A stretch of DNA of 43,874 bases from Rhodospirillales bacterium. Its GTDB lineage: Bacteria; Pseudomonadota; Alphaproteobacteria; Micavibrionales; Micavibrionaceae. Numbering within the stretch: position 1 is the stretch's first letter; every line of letters begins with the position of its first letter. The notes beneath the pieces were generated by a model. The model ran no database searches and had not been told where the DNA came from. It worked only from the letters and a program-made list of their open reading frames with translations. This document shows, piece by piece, positions 34,947 through 42,544 of this stretch. The stretch is taken from NCBI GenBank assembly GCA_020638395.1, contig JACKIP010000012.1:1-43874 (forward strand). The letters run 5' to 3'. A program made the translations under genes and the position numbers.

Positions 34947-34952
34947 TATAAT
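34947..34952 (+). promoter_or_regulatory. Extended -10 promoter immediately before phoH
   Basis: TGATATAAT (TGn plus perfect TATAAT at 34947-34952) ends 8 nt before the phoH ATG at 34961. A start site 7 nt after the box would give a leader of 0-2 nt. A TTTTTC 16 bp upstream is a poor -35. No Shine-Dalgarno lies between. This suggests leaderless phoH mRNA in addition to read-through from miaB. Confidence 0.55.
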
Positions 34953-34960
34953 GTCCCTAC

Positions 34961-35917
34961 ATGACCAAACAGATCACTCACTCCCTCAAATATAATAACA
35001 ACCTGTTTTTATCCCAGTTATGCGGGCCGAGAAATGCACATATCCTAAAGCTGGAAAAGCTGCTGGATGTTGAGATTGCAATCAAGGGAAACCAGCTGGA
35101 CATCACCGGGCATCAGGCAGACGTCGCCAGCTGCGCCCATATTCTTGATGCTCTTTGGGTCAAGCTGGAAAATGGCGAAGAGGTTGACATCACCGACGTT
35201 GAGTCCGCCATTCGTTTTGTGCATCATGGAGACAGCGAGCAAAAAGACCTGAAAAACGCACAGGGAACGATTAAAACCAAGAAAAAAGCGATTGAGCCGC
35301 GCTCTCCGGTGCAGGCCGACTATATGAAAGCCATGCGCGACTATGACATGATTTTCGGTCTTGGTCCGGCCGGAACCGGAAAGACCTATCTGGCGGTAGC
35401 GATGGGAATTGAAATGTACCTGAACGGCGAGGTGGAGCGGCTGATCTTCACGCGCCCCGCAGTTGAAGCCGGCGAAAATCTTGGCTTCCTTCCCGGCGAT
35501 ATGAAAGAAAAGGTCGATCCTTACCTGCGCCCGATTTATGACGCGCTGCATGACATGCTGCCGATAGACAAGGTCGAGAAAAAAATGGAAACCGGCGATA
35601 TCGAGGTCGCGCCGCTGGCTTTTATGCGGGGACGCACCCTGAAAAATGCTTTTGTTATTCTGGATGAGGCGCAAAACACCACGCAAGCCCAGATGAAAAT
35701 GTTTCTGACGCGGATGGGAAATGGCTCCCGCATGGTGATTACCGGTGACCCGACCCAGAGCGACCTGCCCAAACATCAGCAATCCGGCCTGACCGAAGCC
35801 ATGGCATATTTAAGAGATATTAACGAGATTAAGTTTATTATGTTCTCGGAAAAGGATGTCGTCCGGCATCATCTCGTTGCAAAAATTATTGAAGCCTATG
35901 AACACAGAAATACTTGA
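34961..35917 (+). CDS. PhoH family ATPase (YbeZ)
   Basis: The 318-residue protein has an N-terminal KH-like region (about 25-95) and a PhoH ATPase core. Walker A is GLGPAGTGKTYLA (~133-145); IFTRPAVEAGENLGFLPGDM, Walker B FVILDEAQNTT (~230-240) and MVITGDPTQSDLPKHQQSGL follow. YbeZ proteins are nucleotide hydrolases linked genetically to YbeY and ribosome or RNA quality control. ybeY starts 20 nt before its stop, so the two are translationally coupled. Confidence 0.94.
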   Translation: MTKQITHSLKYNNNLFLSQLCGPRNAHILKLEKLLDVEIAIKGNQLDITGHQADVASCAHILDALWVKLENGEEVDITDVESAIRFVHHGDSEQKDLKNAQGTIKTKKKAIEPRSPVQADYMKAMRDYDMIFGLGPAGTGKTYLAVAMGIEMYLNGEVERLIFTRPAVEAGENLGFLPGDMKEKVDPYLRPIYDALHDMLPIDKVEKKMETGDIEVAPLAFMRGRTLKNAFVILDEAQNTTQAQMKMFLTRMGNGSRMVITGDPTQSDLPKHQQSGLTEAMAYLRDINEIKFIMFSEKDVVRHHLVAKIIEAYEHRNT

Positions 35918-36398
35918 ACGCCCCTTTACCGTAGACATCCAGATCGCAGATCCGGAGTGGACACAGGTGGGATTTGACGTCAGCGAGCTGGCGGAGATTG
36001 CCGTGCGGGAAACGCTGTTCTGCACCCAGTTCTCAAAGGATCGCGGTTGTGAAGTCAGCATCCTGCTGGCGCATAATGACCTTGTTCAAACGCTGAACCG
36101 GGAATATCGTGGCAAAGACAAGCCGACCAACGTCCTGTCATTCGAAAGCGCTGAACCGGGGCCGCACATGCCGCTCGGCGATATCATTCTGGCGCGGGAA
36201 ACCCTTATCAAAGAAGCCGAAGAGCAGCTTAAACCCCTGAAAGAGCATTTCATCCACCTGATTGTGCATGGCACGCTTCATTTGCTGGGCTTCGATCATG
36301 AAGACGACGATGAAGCCGAAGATATGGAAACGATGGAGATATGGATTCTCCAGCGCCTCGGCATAAAAAACCCCTATCTTGGGCAACAGGCTTTATGA
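35898..36398 (+). CDS. ybeY: Endoribonuclease YbeY
   Basis: YbeY is a zinc endoribonuclease for 16S rRNA maturation and ribosome quality control. The product is 166 residues from the ATG at 35898, which overlaps phoH by 20 nt; 14 upstream codons in frame are part of phoH. The active-site motif is HGTLHLLGFDH (His-x3-His-x5-His) near residue 125-135, after LNREYRGKDKPTNVLSFESA and LGDIILARETLIKEA. The stop overlaps an ATG (ATGA at 36395-36398) of the following gene's longest reading. Confidence 0.95.
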   Translation: MNTEILERPFTVDIQIADPEWTQVGFDVSELAEIAVRETLFCTQFSKDRGCEVSILLAHNDLVQTLNREYRGKDKPTNVLSFESAEPGPHMPLGDIILARETLIKEAEEQLKPLKEHFIHLIVHGTLHLLGFDHEDDDEAEDMETMEIWILQRLGIKNPYLGQQAL

Positions 36399-36430
36399 TA
36401 GACTACGAGGCAAGGTGTAAGACAAAAGAA

Positions 36431-36991
36431 ATGTACTATATATTAACGGCTACGGACCCGTGGGATGGGTATATTCCACGCGTTGAGTACAGAGACGATG
36501 ACCCGTTCCGCTTCTGGAATACCGGCGAACGGTTTGAAGAAGATCCACCAACACCTTTGCACGCGCACGTTCTCACAGACAGCAAAACCGTTTTGCCGGA
36601 CATGTGGCAAACTCCCTTGCCGATGATGAGCCTCCGGCTTTACGATGTTCTGCGCGATCTGGGAATATCGGCCCTTGACACGTACCCCGTTGAATTGACC
36701 GATAGCCGCACCGGAGATGCCATAGAAGGCTATGTAGCGTTCAATCTGACTTCTGCCGTTGCCGCCGTTAACTCTGAAAAATCGCGACGTGCGCCCGATC
36801 CGGATAATACCGGGCTATCATGGTATGACTATCTGGAACTGGACCCTCAAAAAGCTCAAAACGCCCACATGTTTATTCTGGCAGAATCTGTCGGCACCAT
36901 CATTGTCGATCAGATGGTCCGGGACAGATTGGAAGCGGAAAATTTTCCGACTCTATCGTTCTACGAACCAAAAGACTGGGTGGGAGCGTAG
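36431..36991 (+). CDS. DUF1629-like protein, possible immunity protein
   Basis: The product is 186 residues from ATG at 36431 (MYYILTATD), the start typical of the family; an ATG at 36395, overlapping the ybeY stop, would add 12 residues. The central part PLPMMSLRLYDVLRDLGISA, the strand VELTDSRTGDAIEGYVAFNL and the C-terminal AHMFILAES...IIVDQMVRDRLEAENFPTLS...PKDW resemble DUF1629/Imm11-like proteins, which act as immunity factors for polymorphic toxins in several bacteria. No toxin is adjacent. It intrudes between ybeY and corC, which are usually neighbours. Family call is by pattern only. Confidence 0.6.
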   Translation: MYYILTATDPWDGYIPRVEYRDDDPFRFWNTGERFEEDPPTPLHAHVLTDSKTVLPDMWQTPLPMMSLRLYDVLRDLGISALDTYPVELTDSRTGDAIEGYVAFNLTSAVAAVNSEKSRRAPDPDNTGLSWYDYLELDPQKAQNAHMFILAESVGTIIVDQMVRDRLEAENFPTLSFYEPKDWVGA

Positions 36992-37134
36992 GAAGGATGA
37001 GCTGGTTGTTAAAAATAAATCTCTCTGTGATGGATGCATACCGGGTATTTTTTAATATTTATGATGATAGAATTCGCCGGACGCGTTCCGATTCTTCAGC
37101 CGCACTTTATTTTTAAGGATATACTATATATAAA

Positions 37135-38078
37135 ATGACACGAAAGACTGCCCCGACCCCCATGGAACAAGATTCTCCCCCGCCTCCTCCCGCCTCTCCC
37201 GCTTCGGCCAAGGTGCCTCCCCAACCCGCATCGGGAACGATGGCATGGCTGAAGACACTGCTCAAATCAAAATCTCCGCAGGACACATCCCTGCGGGAAG
37301 CGTTGGAAGAGGTTATCGAGGAATTCGAAGATCACCCGGAACACCACATTGCCGTGCATGAGCGTATTCTCATCTCGAACGTTCTGAAACTGCGGGATAT
37401 GACCGTGTTTGACGTGATGGTCCCACGCGCAGATATCGTGGCCATTTCACTGGATACGGAGAATAAGGATCTTCTGGCACTGCTGTCGGAAAAGCAATAT
37501 AGCCGCCTCCCCGTTTACCGGGACAATCTGGATGACGTGATCGGCACGATCCATATCAAGGATATTCTGGCGGAGCTGGCGCAAGGGCATCAAAATTTTA
37601 AACTCAAAGATCTGATCCGCTCCGTCCCGATTGTCTCCCCGCGATGCCGGTGCTGGATTTAATGCTCCAGATGCAACAATCCACCAAGCACCTGGCTCTG
37701 GTTGTTGATGAATATGGCGGGATTGACGGTCTGGTAACCATCGGAGATCTGGTGGAAAGCATCGTCGGGGAAATTGATGATGAATTCCAGAATGAAACGC
37801 AACCTGCATTGATCCGCAATGCCGACGGCACTCTGATCGTTGATGCCCGCTATGATCTGGATGAATTTGAGGAAGAGTTCGGAAAAATTTTGCCCGATGA
37901 TGAGCGGGAAGATATCGACACGCTCGGCGGGCTGGCCTTTGCACTGGCCGGGAGAATTCCTGCACGCGGGGAAATCCTGACCCATGAACAAAGCGGCCTG
38001 AGGCTTGAAATTCTGGATGCCGACCCCCGGCGCGTTAATCGTCTTAAAATCCGTGACTTACCCTCTGGCACTTCCTGA
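37135..38078 (+). pseudogene. CorC/HlyC-type CBS protein, split by a one-base frameshift
   Basis: The first frame (37135-37662) has a Pro-rich start, SNVLKLRDMTVFDVMVPRAD (hallmark of CorC/TlyC) and the first CBS domain ending SVPIVSP, then shifts into a stop. The second frame (from ATG 37644 to 38078) resumes exactly with MPVLDLMLQMQQSTKHLALV, the second CBS domain (DEYGGIDGLVTIGDLVESIV) and the CorC_HlyC C-terminal domain (FEEEFGKILPDDEREDIDTL). One added base in 37637-37643 (C4-GCG) joins them into a normal ~314-residue protein. Function in the family is linked to membrane or ion homeostasis and Lnt neighbourhood. Either sequencing error or a recent mutation. Confidence 0.88.
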
Positions 38079-38101
38079 CGGCACGTGCTAATAAAGGACT
38101 T

Positions 38102-39631
38102 ATGAAATACGGTTACGTTCTGGCAGCCCTGAGTTTTGTCGCGGGAATTGTCGCTCATTTTTCAATGGCCCCCTATAACTTTCCCCCGGTTCTGTTTGTC
38201 AGCTTTCCGGTTCTTTACTATGTTCTGAAACATACCGAAACCAAACGCCTGAAATTTCTGTTTACATGGTTGTTTTCCTTTGGTTATTTTGTAACCAGCC
38301 TGAGCTGGATTTCAAATGCCCTGCTTGTTCCCGGCAATGAAGCGTTTTACTGGGCCTATCCTCTGGCAATCGGCGGCCTGCCTGCGGCTCTGGCGCTCTT
38401 TCCCGCGATCTGCGTCACTTTTGTCACCAGAAAATTCGATCTGGAGCATGTGAGTGGCTGGCTGGCCTTTGTGTTTGCCTTTTCGCTGAGCGAGGTTGCA
38501 CGGGGATTCCTGTTTACCGGATTCCCGTGGAATAATATCGGGTATACCTGGATTTCCGTTCTTCCTATCGCGCAGGTTACGGCCTTTGGCGGAATCTATT
38601 TCCTAAGCGTTCTGACGATTTTCTGGGCCAGCCTGCCGGCTCTTTTCCTGCTTCACAGACGGGAAAAAGCATTTGTTTTCATGATGATGCTGGGCGTTTT
38701 ATCTCTGTCCGGCAGCGCTCTGTGGGGATGGAACAGAATGCACCGCATGCCGACGCCGCCCCCCTCCCCCGTCATGGTGCACGTCATCCAGCCCAATATT
38801 CGGCAAGACCTCAAATGGCATCCCGATAAGATGCAGTCGAATTTTGAGACCCTTATATCCCTCACGCAGGACGTCCTCGATCGCAACAAAACCGCGATGA
38901 ATCTTGTGGTCTGGCCAGAGACCGCCACGGTCAATAACGTTCTTTACGCTCCGCAAAACGCGGCACGCTTAAGAGCCCTGTTCCCGGCGACGCAGAAAAA
39001 TTACCTGCTCACCGGTATTCTGCGGGCGGAAAAAGACAAAGGCAAACTCGCCTATTTCAACAGCTTTAATATTTTTGGCCCCGGATTGCAGCTGATCGGT
39101 CTCTATGACAAACACCATCTTGTACCGTTTGGAGAATATATCCCGTTTCAGGAGCACATCCCGCTGGAACCGGTTGCTAATTTCACCGGTCTCACAGCAG
39201 GAACCGGCCCTCAGAAATTGCATATCACGGATGCAATCTCCGTATCCCCGCAGATTTGTTACGAGATTATATTCCCCGGCGCAGCGATCACAGACGCACG
39301 GCTCCTGCCAAATCTGATTGTAAATGTCACAAATGACGGATGGTACGGGGATAGCTCCGGCCCCCGCCAACACTTGGTTCAGGCACAAATGCGCGCAATT
39401 GAGACGGGTATTCCGGTTGCCCGTGCCGCCAACACAGGAATCTCTGCCATCATCGCCCCCGATGGCCGCATTGCCGGACAGGAACCCTATGGCGAACAAG
39501 GCGTCGTTTCAATGCCCTTACCTTTTTCATTGCAAAATGGAACGATTTTTGCGAAATTAGAACATAAGTTTGTTATCGGGCTGTTATTTGTCCTATTGTG
39601 CAGCGCATATATTTCAAGACGACCCAGATAG
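38102..39631 (+). CDS. lnt: Apolipoprotein N-acyltransferase
   Basis: Lnt transfers the third acyl chain to the N-terminal Cys of lipoproteins at the inner membrane. The 509-residue protein has about seven hydrophobic segments in the first 210 residues and near the end, and a nitrilase-like periplasmic domain between. The catalytic triad is visible: Glu273 (WPETATVN), Lys337 (LYDKHHLVPFGEYIPF) and Cys386 (SPQICYEIIFPG). NVTNDGWYGDSSGPRQHLVQ follows. Lnt next to corC is the usual order. It starts 23 nt after the corC stop. Confidence 0.96.
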   Translation: MKYGYVLAALSFVAGIVAHFSMAPYNFPPVLFVSFPVLYYVLKHTETKRLKFLFTWLFSFGYFVTSLSWISNALLVPGNEAFYWAYPLAIGGLPAALALFPAICVTFVTRKFDLEHVSGWLAFVFAFSLSEVARGFLFTGFPWNNIGYTWISVLPIAQVTAFGGIYFLSVLTIFWASLPALFLLHRREKAFVFMMMLGVLSLSGSALWGWNRMHRMPTPPPSPVMVHVIQPNIRQDLKWHPDKMQSNFETLISLTQDVLDRNKTAMNLVVWPETATVNNVLYAPQNAARLRALFPATQKNYLLTGILRAEKDKGKLAYFNSFNIFGPGLQLIGLYDKHHLVPFGEYIPFQEHIPLEPVANFTGLTAGTGPQKLHITDAISVSPQICYEIIFPGAAITDARLLPNLIVNVTNDGWYGDSSGPRQHLVQAQMRAIETGIPVARAANTGISAIIAPDGRIAGQEPYGEQGVVSMPLPFSLQNGTIFAKLEHKFVIGLLFVLLCSAYISRRPR

Positions 39632-39764
39632 CATTACGCATGTAATCAATGTAATACATAAGATTTGCGAACCCTATACCTAAGTGCAAAATGCACGCAT
39701 TTATTTTTTAGATAAAATGCTTTATGAATAAGATTGATTTTTCACACTAATTTACTGAGACCGT

Positions 39765-40235
39765 ATGATAACAAAATCAAAAACCAAGGGACGCGTGGCA
39801 GATTACGATAAAGAAATCGGCATACGATTGCGTGCTCTTCGTAAGCTGAACAATCATACGCAGGAGAGTCTTGCCCGGCAGCTGGACATTACTTTCCAAC
39901 AGGTTCAAAAATATGAGCAAGGTACAAATCGAATCAGTGCCAGCAAATTAAAACAGATCATTGATTTTTTCGAGATCCCGGCCTCCTATTTTTTCGAGAC
40001 CAACAAACAGGCACAAAAGATCGGATTTGCCGAATCATCACAAGAGCCTTTTGCTGGCCCGGAAGAAGATCTCCCCGCTTCGGAACCTTCCAAAACGGAT
40101 ATTTTTCAAACCCCGGAAACGATTAACCTGCTCAAGGCTTATTACAGCATCAAAGACGCAAAAGCCCGCAAAGGTCTTCTTCGTATGGTCAAAACATATG
40201 CAGAAAATGTTGCGGATGCTCAAAAAACGGATTGA
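39765..40235 (+). CDS. XRE-family helix-turn-helix regulator
   Basis: The 156-residue protein has an N-terminal Cro/CI-type helix-turn-helix (about 16-75: IGIRLRALRKLNNHTQESLA, QLDITFQQVQKYEQGTNRIS, ASKLKQIIDFFEIPASYFFE), a disordered acidic linker (~90-115) and a helical C-terminus (INLLKAYYSIKDAKARKGLL). This small regulator between lnt and metK is a conserved feature of many alphaproteobacteria. Targets are unknown. The 133-bp gap before it is AT-rich and probably contains its promoter, though I did not assign boxes. Confidence 0.9.
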   Translation: MITKSKTKGRVADYDKEIGIRLRALRKLNNHTQESLARQLDITFQQVQKYEQGTNRISASKLKQIIDFFEIPASYFFETNKQAQKIGFAESSQEPFAGPEEDLPASEPSKTDIFQTPETINLLKAYYSIKDAKARKGLLRMVKTYAENVADAQKTD

Positions 40236-40249
40236 AAAAAATATTCTTG

Positions 40250-40275
40250 TCGGTAAACTTGCTTAAATTTACCGA
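40250..40275 (+). promoter_or_regulatory. Hairpin in the metK leader
   Basis: TCGGTAAA (40250-40257) and TTTACCGA (40268-40275) form a perfect 8-bp stem with a 10-nt loop. It ends 12 nt before the metK ATG and abuts the GAAAG that would serve as ribosome binding site. It may control metK translation; it is too short to claim a known SAM riboswitch. Confidence 0.45.
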
Positions 40276-40287
40276 AAGTATCATTCC

Positions 40288-41460
40288 ATGAATTCACAAA
40301 AAGATTACCTCTTTACCAGCGAGTCTGTCTCCGAAGGACATCCGGACAAAATATGCGATCAGATTTCCGATGCTCTGGTAGACCATTTTCTCGGCATTGA
40401 CCCGTTCGCCCGTACGGCGATTGAAACCGTTGCCACAACGAACTATGTCGGCCTGATCGGAGAAATCCGCTGCGCCGGAGCCGTTTCAAACGATGAGATC
40501 GAGCAGGTCGTGCGCGCCCAGATCAAAAAAATCGGCTATGAGCAGGAAGAATTTCACTGGAAAAATGTTCAAATTGATATGCGCCTGCATGAACAATCCG
40601 CCGATATTGCGGTCGGTGTGGACTCCGCCGGCGACAAAGACGAAGGGGCCGGAGATCAGGGGATTATGTTTGGCTATGCCTGCGATGAAACCGACAGCCT
40701 GATGCCGGCACCGATTTACTATGCGCACCGCATTCTGCGTAAACTCGCACAGGACCGCCGCGCCGGAATCCTGACGGATCTGGAACCGGATGCGAAATCG
40801 CAGATCACACTGGAATATAAAAATGACCGCCCGGTGCGGGCCCATTCAATTGTGCTGTCAACCCAGCACAAGGACGGCCTGACACAACATGATGTCTGCG
40901 ACATCGTGAAACCCTACATCGAACGCGAACTGCCGGATGGCTGGATGTGCGCGGATGACGAGCTGTACGTTAATCCGACCGGTCGCTTTGTAATCGGGGG
41001 CCCCGTCGGAGATGCCGGTCTGACAGGACGTAAAATCATTGTGGATACTTATGGCGGGGCCGCCCCGCACGGAGGGGGCGCTTTCTCCGGAAAAGACCCG
41101 ACCAAAGTAGACCGCTCCGCCGCCTATGCCGCACGCTATCTTGCAAAAAATATCGTCGGGGCCGGACTTGCAACGAAATGTACCATTCAGCTTTCTTATG
41201 CGATTGGCGTGTCAAAGCCTCTCTCCGTTTATGTGAATACGCATAATACCGGAAAAGCCCCGGAATCCGTTCTGGTAAAAGCGATTACCAGTCTGGTTGA
41301 CCTCAGCCCACGGGGCATTCGGGAGCATTTGAAGATGAATCGTCCGATCTATGAACGCACGGCAGCCTATGGTCACTTTGGTGGCAAACCCACAGAAGAT
41401 GGCGGGTTCTCGTGGGAAAAACTGGACTTAATAGACGCCCTGCAAAAAGCCGTTGGATAA
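40288..41460 (+). CDS. metK: S-adenosylmethionine synthetase
   Basis: MetK makes SAM from methionine and ATP. The 390-residue protein has FTSESVSEGHPDKICDQISD (~9-28) with the catalytic His18 and Asp in GHPDK, GAGDQGIMFGYACDETDSLM (~127-146), the signature motifs GRFVIGGPVGDAGLTGRKII and GGAAPHGGGAFSGKDPTKVD, and RSAAYAARYLAKNIV. Length fits the alphaproteobacterial enzyme. It lies 52 nt after the XRE gene, and trmB starts inside its last codons. Confidence 0.98.
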   Translation: MNSQKDYLFTSESVSEGHPDKICDQISDALVDHFLGIDPFARTAIETVATTNYVGLIGEIRCAGAVSNDEIEQVVRAQIKKIGYEQEEFHWKNVQIDMRLHEQSADIAVGVDSAGDKDEGAGDQGIMFGYACDETDSLMPAPIYYAHRILRKLAQDRRAGILTDLEPDAKSQITLEYKNDRPVRAHSIVLSTQHKDGLTQHDVCDIVKPYIERELPDGWMCADDELYVNPTGRFVIGGPVGDAGLTGRKIIVDTYGGAAPHGGGAFSGKDPTKVDRSAAYAARYLAKNIVGAGLATKCTIQLSYAIGVSKPLSVYVNTHNTGKAPESVLVKAITSLVDLSPRGIREHLKMNRPIYERTAAYGHFGGKPTEDGGFSWEKLDLIDALQKAVG

Positions 41461-42160
41461 CTCCCTCCCCGCACAAACAGACAAACGTCGCCTCTACGGA
41501 CGCCGCCTTGGTCGTCCGTTGTCAGAGGTGCGCCAGCATGCGCTGGAGACTCTGTTGCCCCGCTGCCAGTTTCCAATTCCGGAAAAGGGGCGCATAGATC
41601 CCCGCACCGCGTTTCCGGCACAGATTGAAAAGATAATCTGTGAGATCGGGTTTGGAGATGGCGATCATCTGGCGGAAATGATGAAACGCGCCCCCCGGCA
41701 TGGCTATATCGGAGCAGAACCTTTCATCAATGGCATGTCGGCCCTCCTGAAACAGATCCTTGAAGAAGGAATTGATCCGGATCATTTGCGCGTCTGGATG
41801 GATGATGCCATTGCATTGCTGGAAACCTTCACGGACCAGTCTTTGGATGAGATCTATATTCTGAACCCGGACCCCTGGCCGAAAGCACGACATCACAAGC
41901 GCCGGATTGTAAATCAGGATAACCTTGATTTATTTGCCCGGTTGCTGAAACCCGGCAGCCTTCTGATTATGACGACCGATCTGGATGATCTCGCAGAATG
42001 GATGGTAACCGAAGCCTCCAACCATCCGGAGTTTGTCTGGACCGCCGCCAGCCAGCAGGACTGGAAAACCCCGCCGGCAAACTGGATTGAGACAAAATAT
42101 GAGAGAAAAGGACGAATGGCAGGACGTACCCAGACATACCTGCTGTTCAGGCGTCGTTAA
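41453..42160 (+). CDS. trmB: tRNA (guanine-N7-)-methyltransferase
   Basis: TrmB methylates G46 of tRNAs with SAM. The 235-residue protein starts at a TTG (41453) that overlaps the metK stop by 8 nt. It has an N-terminal RRLYGRRLGRPLSEVRQHAL region, the SAM-binding CEIGFGDGDHLAEMMKRAP (~64-82), IGAEPFINGMSALLKQI, and the family motif NPDPWPKARHHKRRIVNQDN (~141-160). Coupling with metK is consistent with shared SAM metabolism. It ends 4 nt past the hfq stop on the other strand. Confidence 0.95.
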   Translation: MDNSLPAQTDKRRLYGRRLGRPLSEVRQHALETLLPRCQFPIPEKGRIDPRTAFPAQIEKIICEIGFGDGDHLAEMMKRAPRHGYIGAEPFINGMSALLKQILEEGIDPDHLRVWMDDAIALLETFTDQSLDEIYILNPDPWPKARHHKRRIVNQDNLDLFARLLKPGSLLIMTTDLDDLAEWMVTEASNHPEFVWTAASQQDWKTPPANWIETKYERKGRMAGRTQTYLLFRRR

Positions 42161-42417
42161 TCTTCCGCGACCGCGTCGTCATCGGCTCCTTCAATATCTT
42201 CCCTGAAGCTGATCGGCCCGTTCGGCATGATCGTCGAAATCGCGTGCTTGTAAACAAGCTGGGCATGCGTTTCACGTCTTAGAAGAATACTGAAATTGTC
42301 AAACCATGTGACGATTCCCTGCAACTTAACCCCATTCACAAGAAAAACGGTGACCGTCTTCTTTTCTTTACGGATTTTATTAAGAAACAAATCCTGAATA
42401 TTCTGTTTATCTGACAT
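42157..42417 (-). CDS. hfq: RNA chaperone Hfq
   Basis: The 86-residue protein has the Sm1 motif NIQDLFLNKIRKEKKTVTVF, LVNGVKLQGIVTWFDNFSIL (proximal and distal face residues) and the Sm2 motif YKHAISTIMP (normally YKHAIST), so Hfq is certain. The C-terminal tail is short and acidic (EGADDDAVAED). It follows trkA on the same strand after a 127-bp gap, the usual alphaproteobacterial trkA-hfq pair. Confidence 0.98.
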   Translation of the reverse strand: MSDKQNIQDLFLNKIRKEKKTVTVFLVNGVKLQGIVTWFDNFSILLRRETHAQLVYKHAISTIMPNGPISFREDIEGADDDAVAED

Positions 42418-42450
42418 AGAAGTTATTCACCTTATTTTTTTATCTCTATA

Positions 42451-42479
42451 GATTTAGGCGAGAATTGTATAAAGTGCAA
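42451..42479 (-). promoter_or_regulatory. Candidate promoter of hfq
   Basis: On the minus strand TTGCAC (42474-42479), a 17-bp spacer and TAAATC (42451-42456) lie 33 nt before the hfq ATG. The -10 match is modest. Confidence 0.35.
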
Positions 42480-42544
42480 GGAACTTTATCCCCAAACACT
42501 CATTTTATTTGGTAATAACCCGCCTAAAAACAACACGCTTATGG

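Noticed and set aside
40236..40287. A known SAM riboswitch class before metK
   Set aside because: Only one hairpin is seen in 52 nt and I cannot match the conserved core of any class; kept as an unclassified hairpin only.
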